Part shown: positions 27,481 through 37,551 of the stretch, in pieces | Layout: every line of letters starts with the position of its first letter | How positions within the stretch are numbered: the stretch's first letter is position 1 | Source of the DNA: Bolinopsis microptera | Lineage: Eukaryota; Ctenophora; Tentaculata; Lobata; Bolinopsidae | Assembly (NCBI RefSeq): GCF_026151205.1 | Contig: NC_087081.1 | Span: 8,427,246 to 8,491,245, forward strand | Length of the DNA stretch: 64,000 nt | Direction: 5' to 3' | Program-made: the position numbers and the translations under genes | Notes under the pieces: model-generated | Database searches by the model: none | What the model saw: only the letters and a program-made list of their open reading frames with translations | What the model was told of the DNA's origin: nothing

Positions 27481-27492
27481 GTGCGCGGCCTT
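27481..27492. repeat. Target-site duplication, 3' copy
   Basis: GTGCGCGGCCTT, identical to 22443-22454. The flank after it (…GATGAGGATCACGAAGTGAGA) resembles the outer part of the foldback arm at 28.85 kb, so the LINE probably landed in an older foldback copy. Confidence 0.85.
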
Positions 27493-28099
27493 ATCGCGAC
27501 GGTTTATTAAATGAAATGACGATGAGGATCACGAAGTGAGAGAAGTCAATTTCATGTTTAAATGCTTGTACATAATTACTCGCAATGAGCTCATTGATTG
27601 ACCGTGACGATGTCAATATTTTTAAAGTACATTATAATTACTACGATAAGGTGGTTAAACTTAATGCATCATATAATGCATCATATCCAATATCATGGTT
27701 GCATCGTTTGCGTTGCATGCATGTTGCAATAATCAATATTTTTGATGCGCGGCTCAATTATAGTGCAACAAGCTACATGTTGCATGCACAATTTGTTTTG
27801 GTTAGAAAAACAATTTGGTATTAAATTCAAGATAAAATGTTTGACATTTAATTAACGGGTGCCCAGAAAGCTTTACTGCGCTGGGCCGGGCCTAACTGCT
27901 AATTTGAATCGGATAGTCAAAAATATATACTTTCGGTTTTTCATGCAAAATGTTCACCGTGTAAAAATAACCCTTTCTCCCCAACAGAAAAATCATGGAC
28001 ATTGTAGATTTTGAGTTATTATAAAATCTCCAAAAGAGTCTCATTTTTGCCGATTAAACGTTTGCAACTTTAATTTTGCGGATTCCTGTTATGTCCTCT

Positions 28100-28195
28100 G
28101 CTTGGCTTGTTATACGTTGTATAGTATGACCTGCTGCGCACGAGTGCGCGACTCCCCCTATAGTGAAACGACCGTGGGGGTCACAACGTGATACA
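28100..28195. repeat. Solo arm of the foldback family
   Basis: Contains CGCACGAGTGCGCG, CTCCCCCTATAGTGAAACG, ACCGTGGGGGTCACAACGTG. This is the same series, in the same orientation, as the right arm of the foldback element that ends near 28875. It has no partner arm next to it. Confidence 0.7.
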
Positions 28196-28395
28196 ATGAT
28201 TGGCTAAATTATGTTACGTGCTGGCTGCTTAAAAATTGGAATGTGCCACGCGTGCAAATAAATTAATGTCGCGCGAGAGCTCATTAAGCCATTTGCTTAA
28301 ATTAAACCACTGCACCTTCTGTAACATGGCCAGCCAGTAAGGTTTGCTAAGTGAAACTTGTAAAGAATTTTCATACGTTGTATGACCCGCCGCGC

Positions 28396-28875
28396 ATTTG
28401 TATCAGGTTGAGACCCCCACGGTTGTTTCACTATAGTGACGATACATGGGGAGCCGCGCACTCGTGCGCGGCGGGTCATACACACAGAAGTGCAAAGAAA
28501 CTGCCACAAACTGCTACAAATTGCTACTAACTGGCACTCACTGCTACAAACTGGCACTGACTGCTACAAACTGCTACTAAATGCTGCAAACGGCGCGCGA
28601 ATGCATGGGCGCGATTGCAGCAGTTAGTATGTAGTAGCAGTTTGTGGCAGTCTGTGCCAGTTTGTAGCAGTTAGTAGCAGTTTGTGGCAGTTAGTGCCAG
28701 TTTGTAACAGTTTGTAGCAGTTTGTAGCAATTTGTAGCAGTTTGTGGCAGTTTCTTTGCACTTTGCTCCTCCTGAGTACAACGTATGACAACCGCGCACG
28801 AGTGCGCGGCTCCCCTGCATCGTAAGAACGATAAACTTAGCGAAACGACCGTGGGGTTCACGACGTGAGACAAAT
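28396..28875. mobile_element. Foldback (long inverted repeat) element, ~480 bp
   Basis: Both halves are reverse complements with modest divergence. The outer parts carry ATTTGTATCAGGTTGAGACC…CCGCGCACTCGTGCGCGG…GTCATAC and its mirror. The inner parts are tandem CTGCTACAAA / CTGGCACT-type decamers on the left and TTTGTAGCAG / AGTGCCAG on the right, meeting near 28590-28615. No coding capacity. Solo arms occur at 28.1-28.2 kb and 57.22-57.32 kb. The whole element would fold into one long hairpin. Confidence 0.75.
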
Positions 28876-28954
28876 ACAATTTGCTTTCAAATATGCAAAA
28901 CTGTTAACGAGTCCAACCCGGCGCGTGTTGACGGATGTTACTCGTCTAAATTTC

Positions 28955-29045
28955 TTCGAAGTAGCGCGCGCCGCTTTCTTCTCGAAATGTTATGGCAAGT
29001 GCTACGAAGTAGCGCGCGCCGGGTCAGACCATTAACATTGGTCAA
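28955..29045. repeat. GCGCGC-rich dispersed module
   Basis: Holds two copies of GAAGTAGCGCGCGCCG, then CAGACCATTAACATTGGTCAAG. The same arrangement (CTTCTCGAAAT, GGCAAGTGCTACGAAGTAGC, CCATTAACAATGGTCAAG) recurs at 57.41-57.50 kb. Confidence 0.7.
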
Positions 29046-29059
29046 GGCGTGTGGTTTGA

Positions 29060-29145
29060 TTTACTGGGCCGCGCTCAGCCTGTCATTCCGCCTAATCTCT
29101 ATTTATTGTTTACCAACATTAAAGCCTGGGGTCCTCAGGTAAGGT
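29060..29145 (+). repeat. Solo end of the 56.5-kb TIR element
   Basis: TTACTGGGCCGCGCTCAGCC…AACATTAAAGCCTGGGGTCCTCAGGTAAG. This is the near-exact reverse complement of 56911-56992, so it is a terminal fragment of the same element family. Confidence 0.75.
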
Positions 29146-29384
29146 TTGATAGGTTTTATAAACCTACAAATTTTAAATTTACAGAAACCCAGGAAACATA
29201 ATTTGACAAGGAGTTTGGCTCACCGGTCACTTAATGTCACTTGGCTTGTACTATCTCTAATTGGGTATTTCGTCACAAGTCATGCGACTCGATATACATA
29301 AAACCAATACAACGAGCAGTTTAAAGACTTTCGGTTTCATTTTTAAAAGCATCACTTTGACAAAGCATAACTCGCCATCAACCC

Positions 29385-29420
29385 CCCCTCCCCCCCCCTC
29401 CCCCCTCCCCCCCCCCCCTC
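29385..29420. repeat. Poly-C tract
   Basis: A run of C with scattered T over about 35 bases. Low-complexity sequence. The frames crossing it are proline or glycine translations of the tract and are not genes. Confidence 0.9.
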
Positions 29421-29884
29421 TTTGCAGCTTCTCGGCTATCTCATCTACCCAGGAAACCTTACCGGCTAGCGATTTACTACAGGGTGATCGCCTTTTCACA
29501 GCTTGTTGATCTCCGCGCGCGCTCGTTAGTTCATTGCATTTGCACGCTTCAATTATTCCAAGAATGCAATTGTACCACGCACCACGTGATACGATTCAGC
29601 CAATCAGAGAACAAGAATCTGCAAAGTTAAAGCTGCGCAGTTTTATAATAAGGCCTAAAATATGACTTTTCGCGATAATTCAAAATCTACATTGTTTTGA
29701 ATTTTCCTCCTGGGGGAAACTTTATTTTTACAAGGCGAACATTTTGTTGAAAACCAGACTTTTCTATCTCTTTTACTTCCGAAGTTAGGCCCCTACCGGT
29801 AAGAGTCCTGGGAATAAATGATATTGTAAATCAAGCAAAAAACTTTTTTAATGCAAATTTTGCACAAAAAACACGCGCAGCTAC

Positions 29885-30010
29885 TTGATTCACGATTTCA
29901 ATCATTTGCAACTCGGCGAGGTCCAGTAGTGCATTTCGCCGATCTACTGTGATCGCGAGAAAAATTATTTGATGCGCGGCGCGGTCCAGTAATGCATCAC
30001 GCTACAAGCA
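29885..30010. repeat. Dispersed module shared with 57.59-57.78 kb
   Basis: Shares GATTCACGAT, GATGCGCG, CCAGTA(A/G)TGCATC and CGCTACAAG in the same order with 57590-57775. Together with the neighbouring modules it shows that the two repeat mosaics have a common origin. Confidence 0.6.
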
Positions 30011-31133
30011 GCGACCAATCACAAATAAAAGCAACGTGCAGCAGTTTTTCAAAAGGTACAAAATAAATTAAATTTGCTTCCCGGCGAATTTATGTTTATT
30101 ACATTTTTAAATATTTTTGACATACCGATCGCGATTACCCAATATAAACTAATTTTTATTCTCCAAGTGAAGCATCATATTCCTTCGCGCTAGTAGCGAT
30201 ATACAGTCGATCTTCGAGATTGTTCTAAAAGGGCCCCCGACAGTTGATCGAAACCAACTTCAATCGATGTATTTTCGGGCGCTGATTCCGAATCACCCCC
30301 ATGACATATCACATAAAGTTAAAATACTCCCTTGACGAGATATTGGCGAAAAACTGTTTCGATCACGTGGTATGACCGTATAAGAAAGTTGATATAATTT
30401 CTCGTTAGGGTTAGGGTTTCAGCTTATGCTTTTGTTAAGGCTAGGATTGAGTTAGGGTTAGGATTGGGATCAGATTAGAGGATTAGGGTTTCGAATAGTC
30501 GTTTAGGGCCAGCTAGAGAACAGGTTGAAAAAGTCATGTGACAGTCGAGTGTAGAGTGATTAATAATCATCCGCATGATGGTTGTAGGTTTATAACCTAC
30601 CAGGACGCGCGCCGAGTTGGACTCGTCGACGGTCCTGATATATTTGAAGCAAATATTTTACGAGTATCACCCGTTAACATAATGGCCATGGTTATTATAT
30701 ATCAGATGATCTACTGATAGAAACTTTATGCTTGAAAATGGATATTAATCTCACAGCTCACTGCAGATCATAAATATATGACAACGGAAGAGAGAAGAAA
30801 ACGTTCAATTTCAAAAATCAATTTATATAATTGGGATATTAATTTCAAACATGAGACCCCTCTATTAGAAGTCTCGTACAACCTCATCCCTGCCCCGATG
30901 ATGGAGTAGATGTGTTTTGAAATTTTATGTGTATATAGCTGATTGTTTAAAGTTCAATACAAGATTAGCCTTGCTAAAAGTCGCCTGAAAAGGGCACTTC
31001 TAAAGCTGCAACATGCTTATAATGATTCAGCATGGACCTCAAGCGATTATGACATAATGCAGCTATCATTTGAAAACAATCCCCTTCATCAAATTTAATC
31101 CATTGTTCTCGGCCCACAGGTTCCTCCTATTAA
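30010..31133. other. Non-coding AT-rich stretch
   Basis: No supported gene. Near 30.40-30.50 kb there is degenerate AGGGTTAGG-like sequence (an old telomere-like tract). Confidence 0.5.
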
Positions 31134-31214
31134 ACAATTTTTGATTTTGGTAAATGAGTGCTGACTCCACCACCTATGTATTTAACCTAATATTTAGTGT
31201 ATTACAGGTAGACA
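31134..31214. repeat. 81-bp direct repeat, left copy
   Basis: Apparently identical to 36814-36894 (from ACAATTTTTGATTTTGG to ACAGGTAGACA). The pair brackets the minus-strand LINE and may be an unusually long target-site duplication. Confidence 0.85.
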
Positions 31215-31229
31215 TTGACTTAGGTAGGT

Positions 31230-33110
31230 ATTTTTTCTCTTAGGAAAGAAAAAATTTAGGAAAGAAAAATTTTTATTTACCACAAAACAATCAATACATA
31301 ATGTTATATTCATAAATAAATTCAAATTTCAATTTCAAACACATATACAGTACGCCGCGCACACAGCCACAATTTAAAATTGTTCAGAAATTCGTAGGTC
31401 AGCTGTAGGCGCCGCGCACATGATCTATTTAATTGTTATCTTACAATACATGTCAATACATATCTTACAATTACATGTCACATTTCTTAATTTCTAGAGC
31501 CAAAATTTCAGAAGCAAAATAATTTAAAAGATATTTCTGTCGTTCACGCAGTACAGGCCGTGAACACTGCGACCTAATTAATATAATAATGGAGAGATTC
31601 CAAAAAACCGCGCGCTCGTTATTTGTGATTAAATTGAGTGCGCGCCACTGTCAACCGCAGTACCGCTCAAGCATGAGGTACTAAGCGGTACGCAGTTTTG
31701 CGTGAGGCGTAGACATTTGTAGCACACGTTTCATTCAACTAATCCATTATGTGACATGTAATTATATTAAAGCAAAAAGAATATTAATTTTAGTAATAAT
31801 TGACGTAAACATATGTGTTTAAATAACATCTATAATCTAGCGAGTTACTAATACCATTTGTTTGTATTATTGATTATATATGTTTACACTAGCCTATATT
31901 ATGATGGAGATATACATTGCATTATATAATTGCTCCAATATTCAACACTGCTAAACAACAAATACCTACTCGCCCATCGATAAAGCAGTCGCCAAAACAA
32001 AGCTCAAAGTTAATATATCCTCGTACTTCGTTTTGGAAACTGTAGAATTCCAATAAATAATTAGTGTTTCAATTGTGTATTCGATGGGCAAGCACTCGCC
32101 ACTCGAGGCCGAGACAAACGGCACCAGCTCCGCCCTGCAACCATGAAGTAATGTAAGCAGTAAGGCGGGGCGGTGGTGTGCGCCGTTTATACGGCCCACA
32201 GCACGAGACATTTTGAGCTCCAAGACTTAAGACTATCAAAGTCCCGAATTAAACATAGCGACTTACCATCGTCAGCCATCAAAAATTTAGAATTTGTATG
32301 TTATAAACTCTACACCTGCTATCATATACACCTGCTAATCAGTATAACATGTAATTTAGTTTGTTATTGGCTAAATTTTCAACTCGATTAAGCGATGCAG
32401 ACGGATGAACTAGGCTTCTCCTCCGTCAAAAACACAATGAGAGGGGGTTGTGGAAGGACACGAACACTATTCGTTAACTCGTACCCCGGGTACCCCCTAG
32501 AACCGTGTCCCATCAGAGAGAGCCCATCACCCGTCAGATCGAAAACAGTGTTTTAGTTTTGATATATGCTGTACCAATTACAATAAATGGTAAGTCAAGG
32601 CTGACGTTGGTAGCAAAATATAAAGTGACACGTCACAACAAAATAACCACTACACACTACACACTATATATACGCTATAACTATTGTACACAGTACACAG
32701 TATAACTTAAATATAAAATATAAACAAGTTACAAGAGACAAAAGGGTTTACAGAAGAGTTTTACATCGGCTCAGCACCGCCAGGACATTGGCTATACACG
32801 TGGATCAATTAGTTTGATTTGGTATGGCTCGACCGGGAAAGTGGTCGAAATTAGTGCTCTTAATGAGTCATCACTGTCGTCTGAATATTAGAGCGGGAAC
32901 TTCCCAAGTTTCGGCCGACAACGCGCACAGCATCGGCGCGCAATGCTATGCGCGTGCCCATATTACTGTGTCATTCGGCGGTTGCGCTCAGCGTAACTGG
33001 GAATGAGTTGTATGTTGTTTACCTAAATTCAAGCATGGTATTCATAGATAAGCTTGTCAGTCAGTAAGTGCTTAAGTGGGAATAACGGGCAAATGAATAT
33101 CACTTCATAA
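31230..33110. other. Probable LINE 3' region, no ORF
   Basis: No recognisable coding sequence. It holds GCGCGC-type patches near 31.36, 31.41 and 31.63 kb and AT-rich stretches. It is either the LINE's long 3' UTR or DNA of other origin inside the bracketed interval. Confidence 0.4.
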
Positions 33111-36100
33111 TCAGAATTCAGTGAAATTTCTGTCACACCACTCAGTTCCATACCGGTTTTGAGCTCTTAGAAGTGACTGTTTAAGTAAATTCTTGACAGA
33201 TCCGCATGTGGAGGTGAAATTTAACGGGCCAAATTTACGGAATTCGTTCCAAAGCCATGCAGATTTATAAATAAATTGATTAGTTGGAGAGGGTGTAATG
33301 AACAGATTATCTTTCCTATTTGATATGTTGAATAAGTAGTATAACGAAATTGGTACTCGTGACTTAATGATCTTGAAAAGTTCCATTAAACAACGGTATC
33401 GGTACAGGTTCTCTGTAACAAGTAATTCATGTTTTGTGAATAGAGGCTTAGTGGACTCTTTAACATAGAATTCAGATCCTAGACGTTGAGAATTAATTGG
33501 TCTTGCTCTAGCACATGTCTTGAATTTGTCTACATAAGCTTCAAAGTCTCCAAAGAGAATCCTGATACACTTCTTTTGAGTAATAAATAGCGGTTTTAAC
33601 TGATTATTGGGAATACCTCCCCAGACAGAAATAGCATAACCTAGGTGTGATTCAAAGAGGGAATGATATATTTGCTTATATAGTGATTCTGGTAAGCATT
33701 TCTTAATACGGTAGATACGTCCACAAGCACTTCTTAAATTCTTGTTGAGGGATGATATATGTGGTTTCCAGCTCAATTTATCGTCCATGATTACTCCGAG
33801 AAATTTTGTCTGACTTACACGTTTAATTATTTTGTTATTAATGGACAAGTTTTGGCTATCTATATCGGCATCTAATTCGTTATTATTACGTTTAGAGGGA
33901 GAAAAATACATGTAACAACACTTCTTTACATTAATGTGCAGTAGGTTAACTCCCATATACTTGTTTACGGCCTGTAGTACTTCATTAGCCAATTCGTATA
34001 CTTTATTTCTCGAATCGGCAGCGACAAATATATTAGTATCGTCTGCAAATAAGACAAATTTACCCTTTTTAGTTATATTGCATATGTCATTGATGTACAG
34101 TAGGAAAAGTAGAGGTCCTAATACACTACCCTGAGGGACCCCGAATTCAACCGGTAATTCATCAGATTTGGTATCCAAAACGTTTACAAATTGTTTCCTA
34201 TTAGACAAATAACTAGAGATAAGATTCAGAGCATTTCCTCTTATGCCATAGTTGTTTAACTTTGTAGTTAGTTTACAGTGGTCTAGAGTGTCAAAGGCTT
34301 TTGAGAGATCGATAAAGACCCCTAGGACATGTTGCTTTTTACTAATTAACGATTCTATATGTTCTACAGAGTAGTTCAGTGCATGGCTGGTGGAGTGTCC
34401 TTTTCTAAAGCCGAACTGGTTTTCATGTATTATACCCTTGGAAGTAAGGAAACTATAGAGCCGCTTATATATTAACTTTTCTAGAATTTTCCCGAATACA
34501 GGTAGAGTTGATACTGGTCTATAGTTTTCTAAAAGCTGTTCGTCTTCTTTTTTGTAAATGGGGCTGATTCTCCCAGTTTTTAATTCATCGGGAAAGTGGC
34601 CTTCTTGCATGCATTTATTAAAGTATCTAGCTAAGTACGGTGCAGTAATTTGACACGACTTCTTGATCACATGAATAGGTATGTCACTAGATTTCCCGTT
34701 TTTTAGTTCGTTTATGATCTCTTTAATCTCAATACAGTCACAATCACAAAGAAAAATACTGGACGTAACTGATGTGGGCAGGTAATCAGTAAATGACGGC
34801 AGGGAATTTATTCTTAAGAAGTCACCAGAGTAAGCTTCGTTCAAGTTAGCTGCAATAGAGGCAAAGTATTTATTGAACTCATTTGCAATTACACGCCGAT
34901 TAATCACACGCTCGTTATTTATCACAAAGTTAGGTTTAATCTCACGTCTCTTCTTACCACGCAGTTCATTAATTATCTGCCAAGTTTTCTTACTATCTCC
35001 AGCGCATTCTGTAATCTTAACACCATGATACTTACGTTTTGCAGAATTAATAAGGTGGTTTAATAACTTCCGGTGTGCCTTAAATTCTTCATGACGTGTT
35101 ACTTTATTTGTACAATTAAAACAAAGGGTAAGACAGTCTGCATGGTTGGTTGAAGAGGCGTTGAGGCATTTCTTCTTAACTGCCTTTTTCCACAGGTCAT
35201 AAAGCTCATGTTTTCTATTTATAGAGGCAATCAGGCCTGATGTAATCCATGGATTATTCTTAGCAGTACGTTTAGAACACTTAGGCTGGTTTAGTTTACA
35301 TGCACTGTCTAGTTGATGATTAAATACAGTGAAAAAATTACTGAAGTCTTCTGGTGGATCACTAGTTAATTCATTGTCTAGTACTTCCACAAATTTGTCC
35401 ACATTTTTTGCACAGTAGTCATAGTACTGGAAATAGTTTTGTTCATGAACCTCAGTAGTGACTAGGGGTGAGTTGAATATGTTAAATACAGCATGGTGGT
35501 GACTGATGCAGGTACTAATTGTTCCAGAGCAGATAGAGTTCTCTATGTTGTTGGTGAGTATGTTGTCAATGCATGATTCGTTACATCCTGGTTTATGATG
35601 CGTGGAAGTAGAAATAAGTGGTGATAAACCTAGACCTAGAATAAGGTTTTCAAAGTCTTGAACAAGTTTACTGTTTTCATCATGGAGATTAATGTTAAAG
35701 TCACCTAGTATGTAAACATTCTTTTTTGGGCATGATTCAATAATTTTTCTAAGTTCATTTAGTGCCTCTGAGGAGTCCCCACTAGGAGGACGGTACAGTA
35801 CTCCTACATGTACAGGTTCATCATGTTGAATAGTAATAAATAGGGTTTCAAGATTTTTGGTTACCCATGATAATTCTTCGTTTACAACTCCGTTAAGTTC
35901 GTCCTTTAAGTACAATGCTACTCCACTTCCCTTTGCTTTATTGATATGTTTGTCCTGATAGAAACAATTGTACCCCTCTAGATGGTAGACAGTGCTTTCC
36001 TCTATTCCAATATTGGTTTCAGCAAGTCCAATAATTTTAAATTTTTCGGCTAATCGGTTTAGTTCCATGCTAAAGGCATCAAAATTTGTTTTATTACCAT

Positions 36101-36455
36101 CTATGTTCTGGAAAATCGTGGAGCAGTTGCTTGCAAAACACGGTTTGATATGTGTGTTAAAGTCCTTAATTGTATAGGATCTACAGTTTTCCAAAGCATC
36201 GGACATCTTTTGGATACATGGGTCACAGTCATTAACTTCAGGATCGGTCATTACTTTAAAAGGATTATATTTTTTAGATATGGAATGTTTACACTCGTTG
36301 CAGTAAAAGTTGTCATTGATAACTTGCGCTTTGGAAGGATTAAAACATTTGGCATGGAGAATACTATTGCAGTTAAAACATTCAAAGTGGGGAAGCCCTA
36401 ATCTAATATTCTTCAGACAGTGACTACAAATTTCCTTTTGAACACGATTAACCAT
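33111..36455 (-). CDS. CR1-like LINE ORF2: PHD-like finger - AP endonuclease - reverse transcriptase
   Basis: 1114 uninterrupted codons. A Cys/His-rich finger starts the protein (CSHCLKNIRLGLPHFECFNC, then CFNPSKAQ and FYCNEC; PHD-like spacing, residues about 8-56). The APE endonuclease follows (AETNIGIEES, GVLYRPPSGD, YILGDFNINL, with SHHHAVFNI at its end). The reverse transcriptase contains FGFRKGHSTSHAL, DLSKAFDTLDH, GVPQGSVLGPLLFLLYIND and catalytic FADD. No RNase H is present, which fits CR1/L2. The start ATG lies 5 nt after the ORF1 stop, compatible with termination-reinitiation. All key residues appear present, so the protein may still be functional. Confidence 0.92.
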   Translation of the reverse strand: MVNRVQKEICSHCLKNIRLGLPHFECFNCNSILHAKCFNPSKAQVINDNFYCNECKHSISKKYNPFKVMTDPEVNDCDPCIQKMSDALENCRSYTIKDFNTHIKPCFASNCSTIFQNIDGNKTNFDAFSMELNRLAEKFKIIGLAETNIGIEESTVYHLEGYNCFYQDKHINKAKGSGVALYLKDELNGVVNEELSWVTKNLETLFITIQHDEPVHVGVLYRPPSGDSSEALNELRKIIESCPKKNVYILGDFNINLHDENSKLVQDFENLILGLGLSPLISTSTHHKPGCNESCIDNILTNNIENSICSGTISTCISHHHAVFNIFNSPLVTTEVHEQNYFQYYDYCAKNVDKFVEVLDNELTSDPPEDFSNFFTVFNHQLDSACKLNQPKCSKRTAKNNPWITSGLIASINRKHELYDLWKKAVKKKCLNASSTNHADCLTLCFNCTNKVTRHEEFKAHRKLLNHLINSAKRKYHGVKITECAGDSKKTWQIINELRGKKRREIKPNFVINNERVINRRVIANEFNKYFASIAANLNEAYSGDFLRINSLPSFTDYLPTSVTSSIFLCDCDCIEIKEIINELKNGKSSDIPIHVIKKSCQITAPYLARYFNKCMQEGHFPDELKTGRISPIYKKEDEQLLENYRPVSTLPVFGKILEKLIYKRLYSFLTSKGIIHENQFGFRKGHSTSHALNYSVEHIESLISKKQHVLGVFIDLSKAFDTLDHCKLTTKLNNYGIRGNALNLISSYLSNRKQFVNVLDTKSDELPVEFGVPQGSVLGPLLFLLYINDICNITKKGKFVLFADDTNIFVAADSRNKVYELANEVLQAVNKYMGVNLLHINVKKCCYMYFSPSKRNNNELDADIDSQNLSINNKIIKRVSQTKFLGVIMDDKLSWKPHISSLNKNLRSACGRIYRIKKCLPESLYKQIYHSLFESHLGYAISVWGGIPNNQLKPLFITQKKCIRILFGDFEAYVDKFKTCARARPINSQRLGSEFYVKESTKPLFTKHELLVTENLYRYRCLMELFKIIKSRVPISLYYLFNISNRKDNLFITPSPTNQFIYKSAWLWNEFRKFGPLNFTSTCGSVKNLLKQSLLRAQNRYGTEWCDRNFTEF

Positions 36456-36460
36456 ACCTG

Positions 36461-36709
36461 TTAACCGTTCCGTCCCCTCCGCTGCAGTGCAGGCGGGCCA
36501 CTAGCCACGTTGCTGTATAGCCGTCCATTGACTTTGCCGATGTGTTTTCTTCTGTCTTCTCCGCCATTTAACCTAATAAATACAGATTGTTTAATGAGTC
36601 CAGCAAGGACTCTTGCCCCTAACTTGTTAAGATGAAGTGTATCAAGTCGACCATGTCTGTCGAATTGTTTCGACCCGGTGATTATAAAGATATTAAGAAT
36701 TTTGTAGAT
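36461..36709 (-). pseudogene. LINE ORF1 C-terminal fragment (SGNH-esterase end)
   Basis: An 82-codon open stretch with no start, ending in TAA just upstream of ORF2. It reads …ITGSKQFDRHGRLDTLHLNK…LAGLIKQSVFIRLNGGEDRR. The DTLH fits the DxxH block that supplies the catalytic Asp and His in SGNH hydrolases, a known ORF1 domain of CR1 LINEs. The rest of ORF1 is absent, as expected for 5' truncation. The family call rests on one motif and on context. Confidence 0.6.
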
Positions 36710-36813
36710 TTATTAATTGTATGACTATTTCCATTATTGAGACATTTTTAATATTTAATTTAAGAGGATTTTTGAAATTTTTATAGGACTGGTTCACAGT
36801 GTGAACAGATTCC

Positions 36814-36894
36814 ACAATTTTTGATTTTGGTAAATGAGTGCTGACTCCACCACCTATGTATTTAACCTAATATTTAGTGTATTACAGGTAGACA
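36814..36894. repeat. 81-bp direct repeat, right copy
   Basis: Apparently identical to 31134-31214; see that entry. Confidence 0.85.
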
Positions 36895-37551
36895 GTGTGT
36901 ACCATATGTGTACAGATACACGAGTATTCCATAATACTTGCACTTATCTCCCACCCCAGTATAAAAATTGATTCCAGATTTATATATTTTTAAACTGATA
37001 TTTAATAAATGATTAAAAGAACCAATTTTAAAGTTGCCATACTAAAACCTTTAGGTCCAAAAATATACCCATTATGCTCACGGCTGTCACTATTAATGCA
37101 CCACACCGCTACCTCCACTGCACTAAAAGTTATACAATAAATTCTACAATCCTAAATTTGTATCGTGATGGAGACCGGTGTCCATACAAAACATTTACTA
37201 CGTTGCCGTTTGGTGTGAGCAATAGCGAACAGCACGCACACTCCTTTGCCCCGTCAACCTATATCTAATCTATTTAAAGAGTGACAACCATACTACACAT
37301 TGAATTAGGATTCCTTTAAATATCAAATTGATTTATTGTAAACTTGTTTACTCTGTAATGAATGGCATAAAATTGAATTTTGTTAAACTGAATTTTTGTT
37401 TAACTGAATTGGTAGCAATGGACCATTGGTAGCTCTGGTTTGCCAATTTTGACTTTTTGAGTTAAATTGTGAATTTTCAGCAATTAGAAATCATCTCGTA
37501 CTTATGTATCTAGAAGCAATTTTAGATAGTAGATAGTAGATACCCGTCTAA
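36895..37551. other. Non-coding AT-rich stretch
   Basis: Nothing recognisable; a 64-codon frame at 37.07 kb is not supported. Confidence 0.5.

Larger units (their letters stand above)
31215..36813 (-). mobile_element. CR1/L2-like LINE insertion, 5'-truncated
   Basis: The interval between the two 81-bp direct repeats holds a minus-strand LINE: the tail of ORF1 (36461-36709), a complete ORF2 (33111-36455), and about 1.9 kb downstream. At the low-coordinate edge the minus strand reads TTTCTTTCCTAAA twice, as expected of CR1-type ends with short tandem 3' repeats. The downstream 1.9 kb is long for a CR1 3' UTR, so another element may be nested there. That the whole interval is one insertion is inference. 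Confidence 0.65.

Noticed and set aside
28490-28770. CRISPR-like regular repeats
   Set aside because: The short CTGCTACAAA units have no spacers and form two mirrored arms; this is a eukaryotic foldback element.
29257-29509. Frames across the poly-C tract
   Set aside because: Low-complexity proline/glycine translation in both strands.
31134-36894. LTR retrotransposon, because of the 81-bp direct repeats
   Set aside because: The enclosed proteins are APE endonuclease and LINE reverse transcriptase with no gag, protease or integrase, so the repeats are not ordinary LTRs.
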